Source: CAYGYG01 sp964354155
GTDB lineage: Bacteria; Hydrothermota; Tepidihabitantia; SM23-42; CAYGYG01
Length of the DNA stretch: 64,000 nucleotides
NCBI GenBank assembly: GCA_964354155.1
Contig: CAYGYG010000013.1
Location: 16,453 to 80,452, forward strand
Direction: 5' to 3'
The position numbers and the translations under genes were made by a program. This document shows, piece after piece, positions 7,741 to 15,538 of this stretch (positions are counted from its first letter, which is position 1; each line of letters opens with the position of its first letter). The notes below the pieces were generated by a model. The model was given only the letters and a program-made list of their open reading frames with translations. It had not been told where the DNA came from and searched no databases.

Positions 7741-10094
7741 TGAAATGCCCCTTTGTGTCCAGGGTCGTAAGGAAGATTACTTCGAGAGTGGATGCCCAGG
7801 GAAAAGTAATCGGGGATGATGTCGTCGAAACCAACGAAACGGCGGAATGCCTGCGCGACGAGTGCATGGTCTATGATAAGTCCAACGCGAGTTGCTCGCT
7901 CTTTGTCTCTAACTTGAGGGCCGGCCAGCTTCTGGCCGAACTGAAGAAGAGCAGCACGGAAATGGGGAAGGCGCTGTTTGAGCGCACCGAGACCCTGGGC
8001 GTCATCTACTCGACCAATTTTCAGACGCTGCAGGATGCGGTGTTGTCCAAGCTCGACCTGATTCGTAAGAGCAACGAGATCATGGCGATGGGGTTGGATC
8101 GCACGAGCGGTAGTCTCGCCGAAATCATCGAAAGTATCGGCAAATTGAACATACCGTTGTCGGCCAACGCGGAGAGCGGCAAGACGCTGGAGAAACTGAT
8201 CGGCGTAATGGATAACGGGCTCAGGAACGGCCTGGCGTCGCTCAGTACCGATTTGAAAGGCGTCCTGATCACGGTGCATAACGAGAGCAAGCAGAGCCTG
8301 GCCCAGCTGGGTGAAGCCTTGAAGAAGGATTTGACCCCGATGGTCGAAGACCTGAAGAGCGTCCGCGCCGCCAGCGAAATTTTTGTCCAGTTTACGAACA
8401 ACGCCCTGGGCGGGATCGGCGATATCTCCAAGAGTGTCGACCTGCTTGACGTCCACGTGAACAACGCCTTCAAGGAACTTGGTACGAGAGTGGAGAGCGA
8501 CATCAAGTTCCAGGGCGAAGTCGCCGGACAGGAAACGCAGAAGGCGCTCAAGGTGAGCGAGCATTTGGTGGAGCTTTCCTCGAGCACGGTCAATTCCTTG
8601 AGCGAGGTTCTGAACAAGATTGGGACGGTTGGTGAGCAGCTGTCGGGTCGGCTCGGGAATCTCGACGAGCACACCGCCGCCGTGCTCAAGGAGACGGCGA
8701 GCGGCCTCGGCGATTATTTGAGGCATGAACTCCAGCCGGTGGCGCATGAGCTGGTTGCCGGCCGGGCGGCGAGCGAGGCGGCACTTCAGTCTTTAAATAT
8801 GGTGATCAACAGCCTGACCGATGTGTTCAAGGGCGTCACGACCCTCGACGAGACGGCGACCAAGGGGCTGGGCACGGTCGCGGTCGGTCTTGAGGCGGTT
8901 GCCGGGCAGGTCGGGAATCTCGGGGGCAAGCTTGACGGCATGGAGAAAAATATGGTTGTGGTCGGAGCCCAGCAGCAAGCTGCCTTCGATGGTTTCGCCC
9001 AGAGTGTCAAAGATATGGCCGCGGCGCTGGACAAGTCCTACCAGTCGATTGTCCAGTACGCCGGCCAGCAGACCGAAATGTCGTCCAGCGTCGTCATCCA
9101 TTTCAAGGCGCTTGAAGACAGCCTGCGGGCCATGTCCGAAGAGGGCGATACGCCGCTGCGCGACATCGCCCACGAGCTTGAGAAACTGCAGACCATGCTC
9201 CACGACCGGCTCGAAATCTACAAAGTAGGGCTGGAAGGGCTGTTGGCGCTGGAGAAGAAGGGTTTTGACCGCAATGCCGAGGCGATCGATGCGCTCAGAG
9301 CCGAGTACGGCCAGACCGTGGTTGCGCTCACTGATGCGGCGCGTTCGATTCATGAGACCGAAACCGAGCTTAAGAGTTTCACCGGCAAGACGGCGGATGC
9401 GCTTAATGACAACATCACCCGGGTGACCAGCGAGCTGTCGATCTTCCAGACCGAGCTGGCGCGCTACATCAAGGAAAACATCGGCCGTTTCACCGAAATC
9501 GTTGAACAGCAGAAATCCATTGCCGAAGGCAGCCGGACGGCTTTCGAAAGCATGAACACGGTCTTCAAGAAGCAGGAAGAGCAACTGAAAGCCCAGGAAA
9601 GAACCAGCGTGCTCCAGCAGGCGCAGGTCCGGAACGACCGGGCGACGGTGATGTTCCACCGCGGCAACTACGACGCTGCACTGCTCGAGATTGACGAAGC
9701 GCTGAAGATTGAAGAATCGGCCGAGTATCACAACAACCGCGGCCTCATCCTGAGTGAGATGGGCCGGCCCGATGACTCCCGTAAGGCGTTCCAGAAGGCG
9801 ATCGAGATGGCTCCGTCAATGAGCGAGCCTTACAATAACCTTGGTCTTTTATATCTTAAGATCAAAGACTACGACAGCGCGGTGGCCACGTTCGGCGAGG
9901 CGACAAAACGCAACATCAATTACGCCGCGGCCTTCACCAATCTGGGCCATGCCTTCGCCGCCAACGAGAGCTTCGACGAGGCAATCAAGGCCTGGGAAAA
10001 GGCGCTGACGATTGATCCGACCAATCATGACGCCCGTGAGGCTTTGAAGCTGTACAAGGAAGGCAGGGTCGATGGATATACTGCAGAGACTTAA
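7740..10094 (+). CDS. Four-Cys, coiled-coil, TPR protein
   Basis: A 784-residue protein in three parts. Residues 1-60 hold four cysteines (C3, C37, C42, C52) in a MKCPF...CLRDEC...CSL arrangement that could bind zinc or an iron-sulfur cluster. Residues about 60-610 are a long amphipathic helical region with repeated Ser/Thr/Ala/Leu heptads, reminiscent of the signalling part of chemotaxis receptors but without their conserved tip. Residues about 625-784 are three or four TPRs. No signal peptide is visible. The start is coupled to the giant TPR gene (TAATG), and the 3' end overlaps the next gene by 23 nt. Domain layout is visible; function is not. Confidence 0.75.
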   Translation: MKCPFVSRVVRKITSRVDAQGKVIGDDVVETNETAECLRDECMVYDKSNASCSLFVSNLRAGQLLAELKKSSTEMGKALFERTETLGVIYSTNFQTLQDAVLSKLDLIRKSNEIMAMGLDRTSGSLAEIIESIGKLNIPLSANAESGKTLEKLIGVMDNGLRNGLASLSTDLKGVLITVHNESKQSLAQLGEALKKDLTPMVEDLKSVRAASEIFVQFTNNALGGIGDISKSVDLLDVHVNNAFKELGTRVESDIKFQGEVAGQETQKALKVSEHLVELSSSTVNSLSEVLNKIGTVGEQLSGRLGNLDEHTAAVLKETASGLGDYLRHELQPVAHELVAGRAASEAALQSLNMVINSLTDVFKGVTTLDETATKGLGTVAVGLEAVAGQVGNLGGKLDGMEKNMVVVGAQQQAAFDGFAQSVKDMAAALDKSYQSIVQYAGQQTEMSSSVVIHFKALEDSLRAMSEEGDTPLRDIAHELEKLQTMLHDRLEIYKVGLEGLLALEKKGFDRNAEAIDALRAEYGQTVVALTDAARSIHETETELKSFTGKTADALNDNITRVTSELSIFQTELARYIKENIGRFTEIVEQQKSIAEGSRTAFESMNTVFKKQEEQLKAQERTSVLQQAQVRNDRATVMFHRGNYDAALLEIDEALKIEESAEYHNNRGLILSEMGRPDDSRKAFQKAIEMAPSMSEPYNNLGLLYLKIKDYDSAVATFGEATKRNINYAAAFTNLGHAFAANESFDEAIKAWEKALTIDPTNHDAREALKLYKEGRVDGYTAET

Positions 10095-10443
10095 GTCGCA
10101 GAAGAAAGACAAAGACAAGGGCAGCGTCCTGTCGTCGATCTTCGAAAAGACGGAAAAAGAAGAAGCGAAGAAAGACAACGCGGTTGACCCGGACATCACG
10201 CACATTGACAAGCCCAAACCGGAAGAGAAGGTTGTCTTCCGCGAAGAGCGCATCATCAGCCGGCCGCAGACTTTTCATTCGGATGGTCTGCGCGAGTTCG
10301 ACCTCGAGAGCCTGAAGGCCGATGAAGGTGCAACTCTGAAAGCGGCCTGTGCCCAGAAAGTCAACGTGCTCATTATCGACGGGAAGTTCGAAGAGGCAAT
10401 CGGCGAAATCACGGCGCTCGAAGCAAAGCTGGCCTCGAAGTAG
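10072..10443 (+). CDS. Small charged protein, unknown function
   Basis: A 123-residue protein. Residues 1-45 are extremely rich in Lys, Glu and Asp (QKKDKDKG, EKEEAKKD) and probably disordered. The last 40 residues form a helical pair (LKAACAQKVNVLIIDGKFEEAIGEITALEAKL) that looks like a single TPR-like hairpin. It overlaps the preceding coiled-coil/TPR gene by 23 nt in another frame and closes the overlapping cassette. I do not recognise a family. The overlap, a plausible start and TPR-like text shared with its neighbours support a real gene. Confidence 0.65.
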   Translation: MDILQRLKSQKKDKDKGSVLSSIFEKTEKEEAKKDNAVDPDITHIDKPKPEEKVVFREERIISRPQTFHSDGLREFDLESLKADEGATLKAACAQKVNVLIIDGKFEEAIGEITALEAKLASK

Positions 10444-10651
10444 CTGTCGAGCAATTTGGCAATCAGGCAACTAAGCTATCAGGCAATTGTGCGATCGAGT
10501 TAATAAGCTATTAAGCTATGGAGCTATTGATCCTTAACTCATTGCTGCTCTTTTCGCTACTCGCTACTCTCTACTTCGGGCTCTCTACTCCCTGCATTCT
10601 CCCCGCTACCTGGCATAACCCATAACCCATAAGCCATTGCGCTAAATCGGT
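10444..10651. repeat. Low-complexity word-repeat spacer
   Basis: The spacer consists of short iterated words: AAGCTAT-type words near 10472-10530, TACTCGC/TACTCTC words of 7 nt near 10557-10590, and CATAACCCATAA near 10611-10630. Similar CTACTCGCTACT text recurs at 22.76 and 25.15 kb. No gene, and no clear terminator, is visible. Confidence 0.7.
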
Positions 10652-12289
10652 ATGGCTTCCCTCGACACCAAATTCCTTTTCGTCACCGGCGGCGGCGCCG
10701 CGTCGCTGGGCAAGGGCTTGATCAGCGCTTCGATCGGGCTGTTGCTCAAGTCGCGCGGCCTGCGCGTCGCGATCCAGCGGGTTGATCCCTATCTCAATGT
10801 CGACAAACGCACCGTGGACCCGGCGCTGCACGGCGAGATTTACCTGACCGAAGACGGGGGCGAGGTCAGTTTTCACGTCGGCGATTACGAACGTTTTCTC
10901 AATGAGCCGCAGAGTTCGGAGCATTCGATCACGGTCGGTCAAATCTACCACTCGGTCCTGCTCAAGGAGCGGCGCGGCGGGTACGGCGGCCACCTGGTCC
11001 GCATACGGCCGGACGTGGTCGACGAGATCAAGGCGCGCCTGACGCGGCCGGCGCTGGCCAAGAAACCGGACGTGCTCATCACCGAGATCGGCGGCAGCAT
11101 CAATGACATCGACACCCTGCCGTTTCTCGAGGCCTCCCGGCAGTTGTCGATTGAGCTTGAGGCCGATGACGTGCTGTTCATTCACATCGTCCTGGTGCCT
11201 TATGTCCGGGTGTCGAAGCGGTACGAGACCAGCGGTGCCTGTCAGAGCATCCGTGATTTGCGGTCGTGGGGGATTGAACCGAAAGTGGTCATTGCCCGCT
11301 CGGAATCGCCGTTGCCCAGCGCGTCACGGCAGGAGATTTCGCTGGTCAGCAGCGTGCCGATCGACGCCATTTTCGAGGCGGTGGATGTCGAGAGCATCTA
11401 CGAGATCCCGCAGAACTTGCATCGGCAGGGACTGGACCGCACCATCGCCAAGGTCGTCAACCTCAAGACCAAGGAGCCGGACTTCACCGAATGGAACCTG
11501 TTTCTCCAGCGTATGAAGACGCCCTTCCGCGTCTGCGAGGTTGCGGTCTGCGGCTCGACGACGATGCACCGCAACTCCCACCGCAGTCTGGTTGAGGCCT
11601 TGAATCACGCCGCGGTTGCCAACAACATCAGGTTAAGACTGTACTGGCTGGATACGAGCACCGTGACCAATCCCGAGCAGATCGCGACGATGTTGCAGAG
11701 TGTGGCCGGCGTTATCCTGGTCGGGACCGCGGTCGGGCCGAGTATGGACGGGGAGATCAACGTGAGTGAATACGCGCGGACCCAGGGTAAGCCGTTTGTC
11801 GGCATCGATTTGGGATGCCATGCGGCCCTGATTGAATTCGCGCGCAACGTCGGCGGCTTGAGGCACGCCGATACCCAGGAACTCAATGAGAACAGCCGAG
11901 TTCCGCTCATCCAGGCGGTGAGCAATCCCCGGCGGCCGGCCGAGGCACTGAGTGGGGGTGCGATGCGGCTCGGCTCCTGTGCGGTGAGTCTCGTCGACAA
12001 TACCCTGGCCAGTCAGATTTACCGCAAGCGCGAGGTCACGGAACGTTTCCGGCATTGTTTCGCCCTCAATCCGAAATATGTCAAAAGGTTGGCCAAGGCA
12101 GGGATGGTGGCGAGCGGGATCTCGTCGCGGCGACGGTGCCACGATTTCTTCGAGCTCAAAGCGCACCCGTTTTTCGTCGGCGTCCAATATCACCCGGAAT
12201 ATCGTTCAACGCCCCTCGCACCGCATCCGATCTTCTACCAATTCCTTAAAAAGGTGATCAAGCTCGCCGAAACGGTTAGCGGCAAGTAG
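10652..12289 (+). CDS. CTP synthase-like protein with remodelled active sites
   Basis: 545 residues that align end to end with CTP synthase (PyrG), which makes CTP from UTP, ATP and glutamine. The P-loop is kept (SLGKG, K21). Compared by eye with the E. coli enzyme, most catalytic positions differ: Mg ligand D72 is H75; K40 is R43; the UTP motif KTKPTQ (187-192) is ETSGAC (192-197); K223 is E228. The glutaminase nucleophile Cys379 (GICLG) is Asp386 (GIDLG), with a Cys three residues later (C389), and the oxyanion loop PGGFG is lost. His514 and Glu516 of the triad remain. It is probably not a normal CTP synthase: a paralogue with another substrate, or a regulator. Whether a canonical pyrG exists elsewhere cannot be seen. 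No strong ribosome binding site is visible. Confidence 0.85.
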   Translation: MASLDTKFLFVTGGGAASLGKGLISASIGLLLKSRGLRVAIQRVDPYLNVDKRTVDPALHGEIYLTEDGGEVSFHVGDYERFLNEPQSSEHSITVGQIYHSVLLKERRGGYGGHLVRIRPDVVDEIKARLTRPALAKKPDVLITEIGGSINDIDTLPFLEASRQLSIELEADDVLFIHIVLVPYVRVSKRYETSGACQSIRDLRSWGIEPKVVIARSESPLPSASRQEISLVSSVPIDAIFEAVDVESIYEIPQNLHRQGLDRTIAKVVNLKTKEPDFTEWNLFLQRMKTPFRVCEVAVCGSTTMHRNSHRSLVEALNHAAVANNIRLRLYWLDTSTVTNPEQIATMLQSVAGVILVGTAVGPSMDGEINVSEYARTQGKPFVGIDLGCHAALIEFARNVGGLRHADTQELNENSRVPLIQAVSNPRRPAEALSGGAMRLGSCAVSLVDNTLASQIYRKREVTERFRHCFALNPKYVKRLAKAGMVASGISSRRRCHDFFELKAHPFFVGVQYHPEYRSTPLAPHPIFYQFLKKVIKLAETVSGK

Positions 12290-12429
12290 GGGAGAGGAAT
12301 GCAAGAATGCCCTTCGGGCGGAATCCACGTACGAAGCGTTGAAATCGTCTCGGCGAGACGGAATCGGCCCTTTCGGGCGGAACGAATCAGTACTTGATCA
12401 CTGTAATCGTGTTTTCTTATCACAGCCTG

Positions 12430-12457
12430 CCCCGTTAGACTGGAAGTCTAAACGGGG
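12430..12457. repeat. 28-nt CCCCGTTAGACT hairpin repeat, copy 1
   Basis: Arms CCCCGTTAGACT and AGTCTAAACGGGG around GGA, with one unpaired A. It is followed by TAATCGA and a small GATG-TTT-CATC hairpin. At least seven close copies and several decayed ones occur in the window, always between or at the ends of genes. The element has no coding capacity and resembles REP/BIME-type elements. Confidence 0.85.
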
Positions 12458-12581
12458 TAATCGACGATGTTTCATCGCTCTTGACATTGCCGTCTTTCGC
12501 ACTATACTTCCGTGATTAACACTGTCACCGTAGCTCTTTGAAAACACCATTAACTCCGTTCCGATGCTTCATCGCTGCCGG

Positions 12582-12609
12582 CCCCGTTAGACTGGAAGTC
12601 TAAACGGGG
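12582..12609. repeat. 28-nt CCCCGTTAGACT hairpin repeat, copy 2
   Basis: Identical to copy 1 over 28 nt. Here it is followed by CATTGCGAGGCCG instead of TAATCGA, so the conserved unit is the hairpin itself. Confidence 0.85.
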
Positions 12610-12670
12610 TCATTGCGAGGCCGTAGGCCGCGGCAATCTCATCCATTCATCTCTGTAAGCGGTCGTTTCA

Positions 12671-12701
12671 CCCCGTTAGATATGGCAATGTCTAATCCGG
12701 G
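12671..12701. repeat. Diverged CCCCGTTAGA hairpin
   Basis: The left arm CCCCGTTAGATAT pairs imperfectly with ATGTCTAATCCGGG. The loop differs from the 28-nt family but the outer arms are the same type. Probably an old or chimeric copy. Confidence 0.6.
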
Positions 12702-12822
12702 TCACTCTGAGTGAGACGAAGAGTCTCAATTAGATCCTTCGTCCCGGACGGGACTCAGGATGACAGCTAGAGCCAACGAATTGCCTCAATAGCCAATTAC
12801 CAACAACAACCAAGGAGCTAAC

Positions 12823-14811
12823 ATGAAGATTTTGTCGCTTGTTTTCGTCGCTCTGGTTGCTGCCGGCTTCAGCACGCCGCCGCAACTTGATCTGGTGCGC
12901 ATCGACATCAGCCACCCCGACCAGGTCAAAGAACTGGATCGGGCCGGAATCATCATCAACTCGGTCGCCCCGGATCACGTCGTCGCCGAGATCGAGCGGT
13001 CCGAGTATTTGTCCCTGGCGGCGCGTGGTTTCCACGCCAAGCTGCTCCAGGAGAATATCTCCGGGGTATACTACGCAAACAGCCTGACCAAGTCGCCGTT
13101 CGGCCGGTATCTCACCTATACCGAATTCCGGGATTCGATGATCACGATCGCCGGCAACAATCCCGGCATATGTCGTCTCGAGACGCTGGGCACGACGGCC
13201 CAGGCCCGTCTTATTCTAAGCATGAAGATCTCAGACAACGCCGCGGTCAATGAACAGGAGCCGCCGGTCCATTTCGACGGGGACACGCACGGCGACGAGA
13301 AGTGCGGTTGGGCGGCCTGCTGGGAGATGATCAAGTACCTGGTCAGTCGCTATACCACCGACACCCTGGTCGCCCGGCTGGTCAATACCCGGGAAATCTA
13401 CATCGCGCCGATGTTCAACCCGGACGGGTTCAATTCCGGCAGCCGCTACAACTCCCGCACCGTCGATTTGAATCGTAACTGGGGCTGGATGTGGGGCAAC
13501 GAATCGGCCTGCGGCGCCGACTTCATGAGCGAAAACGAAACCCGGGCCTTCATGGCCCATTTCTGGCGCCACCCGTTCGCGACCTTCATCTCCTATCACG
13601 GCGGCACGTTGATGATTTCCGAGCCCTGGTCCTACACCGACCGGATGGTCCTGCCCGAGAGCGTGCTCATTCACCATCTTTCGAGAGGCTACCGTTCCTA
13701 CACCAACTATCCCTATGGTCAGGGTTCGATCGTCATGTATCTCATCAACGGCTCTTCCAAAGACTACAACTACGGCTGCGGCGGCGAGATGGGATGGTCG
13801 GTTGAAGTCTGCATGACCAAGACCCCGCCGGCCGATTCGATCGACCGGATCTTCGCGCGCGACGGCCCGGCGATGCGCTACATCATGAACAAGGCCGGGT
13901 TCGGCATTCACGGCCGGGTCACCGATTCGGTTACCGGTGCGCCGCTCTATGCCCACATCATGGTCGGCCCGACCAACGTCATTTCTCACAGCTGTCCGAC
14001 CAACGGCGACTATCACCGGTTCTACCTGCCGGGCACCTACAGCCTTACCGTCCGGGCGCCGGGCTACGACCCCAAGACGATCAGCAACGTCGTTGTACCG
14101 AACAATACGCGTGACTCGTCGGTCACGGTCAACGTCGGGCTGAGACGCAATACCACTGCCCGGGTCTATGCGACGCGGGTCATCGGCAGCCAGTGGGTGA
14201 CGACCACGTCGAATCTTACTTATCCGTACCGCGCCGTAGGTCCGCAGGACGGCCAAGCCTACCAGCTGGATGCGACCAAGTGGATCGTGCTGGCGATGGA
14301 CGTGCCGATCAAGAACGTCTCGGGCAATGACTTCACGGTCTACCGGTCAAGCGGCACCGGCACGGCGACGGTGCGCATCGGCAATTCCTGGTCCGGGTCG
14401 TGGTCCATCGCCGGTACCGCCAACGCCGCCGCCACATCATTCGACATCGCCTCAACCGGACTCGATTCGGCGCGTTACGTCCGGCTGGAAGCGGCAAGCC
14501 AGTTCATGCTCGACGCGATCGAGGCATCGCAGCGGGTCGGCGTCGCGGAAGAACCGAGGGTCGTGCCACCGGTCATCGACGATTTCCGCATCTGGCCCAA
14601 CGTAATGCGGAGCGGCTCGAAAGTTAACTTCGCCAACCCGCTGGCCAAGCCCGCCGAAGTGACCATCTACAATGCCGCGGGCCGTAAGGTCTGTGCTTTG
14701 ACCATCCCGGTCCGTGTCTCGAGCGTGCCCTTTGCGGACCTTGCCGCCGGCGTCTATTTCGTCGGGCTTGAGGGCGCCGCCGCGCGGGCGCGAATCACCG
14801 TCGTACAGTAG
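12823..14811 (+). CDS. Secreted M14 zinc carboxypeptidase with sorting domain
   Basis: A 662-residue secreted peptidase. Signal peptide at residues 1-17. The M14 catalytic domain spans about 95-365: zinc ligands H156 and E159 (THGDE), H259 (SYHGG), the substrate-binding Asn-Arg pair in LNRNWGW near 222, and the catalytic Glu about E328 (VEVCM). Then a carboxypeptidase-regulatory-like beta domain (about 370-440), a beta region, and a C-terminal type IX-like sorting domain (about 590-662) ending in AAGVYFVGL text. It should remove C-terminal amino acids from peptides outside the cell or on the surface. The start is supported by AAGGAG upstream of 12823. Confidence 0.93.
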   Translation: MKILSLVFVALVAAGFSTPPQLDLVRIDISHPDQVKELDRAGIIINSVAPDHVVAEIERSEYLSLAARGFHAKLLQENISGVYYANSLTKSPFGRYLTYTEFRDSMITIAGNNPGICRLETLGTTAQARLILSMKISDNAAVNEQEPPVHFDGDTHGDEKCGWAACWEMIKYLVSRYTTDTLVARLVNTREIYIAPMFNPDGFNSGSRYNSRTVDLNRNWGWMWGNESACGADFMSENETRAFMAHFWRHPFATFISYHGGTLMISEPWSYTDRMVLPESVLIHHLSRGYRSYTNYPYGQGSIVMYLINGSSKDYNYGCGGEMGWSVEVCMTKTPPADSIDRIFARDGPAMRYIMNKAGFGIHGRVTDSVTGAPLYAHIMVGPTNVISHSCPTNGDYHRFYLPGTYSLTVRAPGYDPKTISNVVVPNNTRDSSVTVNVGLRRNTTARVYATRVIGSQWVTTTSNLTYPYRAVGPQDGQAYQLDATKWIVLAMDVPIKNVSGNDFTVYRSSGTGTATVRIGNSWSGSWSIAGTANAAATSFDIASTGLDSARYVRLEAASQFMLDAIEASQRVGVAEEPRVVPPVIDDFRIWPNVMRSGSKVNFANPLAKPAEVTIYNAAGRKVCALTIPVRVSSVPFADLAAGVYFVGLEGAAARARITVVQ

Positions 14812-14846
14812 GGCCTGCGAAGGAGCGAAATAGCAGCGCTGACCAG

Positions 14847-15305
14847 ATGACCAGAAGATCAGTGGGAAGGGTACCGGCAGATCAGGTGATCAGTGTGAAA
14901 GATGGGGGAGGATCAGAATCACAGTATAATGCTATCGCAGGTTTTGAGAGACTGTGGGTGTGGCAGAAATCACACCGGCTCATGCTTGAAGTCCACTCTC
15001 TCTGCAAGAAACTGCCCAGGATTGAGAGGTTCAAGATCAGAGACCAGTTGGAGCGTTCCTCATGCTCGGTTCCGGACAACATCGCTGAAGGCCACACGAG
15101 CTACTACTATCAGGACAAGATCAAGAGCTTCAATATCGCCCGAAAGGAAGCAGGGGAAACCCAGAATCATATTAGGAGTCTGCAGGGCAAGGGTTACCTA
15201 CCAGCCGGGGATGCTGACGATTTTGTTAAGCGTTATGAAGAGGTCATCAAAGGGATCAACGGATATATCAATTGGGTGAAAGAGAAGAAGGGCGCCCGAA
15301 AATGA
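14847..15305 (+). CDS. Four-helix-bundle protein (23S intervening-sequence type), copy 1
   Basis: Up to 152 residues. From about residue 30 the protein matches the four-helix-bundle family first seen in 23S rRNA intervening sequences and related to the Avd accessory proteins of retroelements: FERLWVWQKSHRLMLEV, then RSSCSVPDNIAEGH in helix 2 and a conserved ETQNHI helix. The molecular function of the family is not established. The first 15-25 codons consist of spacer-repeat words in reverse complement (CCAGAAGATCAGTGGGAAG), so the true start may be one of the GTG codons at 14886 or 14895. There is no operon partner; the gene is embedded in repeat spacer on both sides. Confidence 0.85.
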   Translation: MTRRSVGRVPADQVISVKDGGGSESQYNAIAGFERLWVWQKSHRLMLEVHSLCKKLPRIERFKIRDQLERSSCSVPDNIAEGHTSYYYQDKIKSFNIARKEAGETQNHIRSLQGKGYLPAGDADDFVKRYEEVIKGINGYINWVKEKKGARK

Positions 15306-15538
15306 ACGACACGCGTCTGATGTGCTGATATGCCGATATCCTGGCTACTGATATTCGGATATCCTGATATGCTGCCTTCGGCATCGATTACAGTGATGGC
15401 AGGACTGAGATCCCTCGCTGCCCTCGGGACGATGTAAACATCGGATTACGATGATTCATTGCTGATTTCTGCTGTGCTGATACCCTGCCCACTGATGCCC
15501 GGATGCGCTGATATGCTTGAACTAATGAGGTCAACCCC
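15306..15538. repeat. Word-repeat spacer (CTGATATGCTGAT type)
   Basis: Iterated words such as GATGTGCTGATATGCCGAT, ATATCCTGATATGCTG and CCCACTGATGCCCGG. The same word family lies in the opposite orientation just upstream of the preceding four-helix-bundle gene (14837-14895), so that gene is bounded by inverted copies. No gene is seen. Confidence 0.7.

Larger units (their letters stand above)
12290..12822. repeat. Spacer packed with hairpin repeats
   Basis: No gene. It holds mini-hairpins GCCC-TTC-GGGC (12309-12319) and CGTCTC-GGC-GAGACG (12346-12360), a GCCC/GGGC hairpin near 12369, and three copies of the CCCCGTTAGACT hairpin listed separately. Between them is ATCACTGTAATCG text that recurs in many other spacers of the window. 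The last 30 nt contain CCAATTACCA (12793-12802), a word also found inside the epimerase gene at 33214, and then the AAGGAG ribosome binding site of the carboxypeptidase. Confidence 0.75.

Noticed and set aside
12430..12701. CRISPR array, suggested by repeated 28-nt hairpins
   Set aside because: The repeats are not evenly spaced, spacers are not of constant length, and no cas gene is present; they are dispersed hairpin elements.
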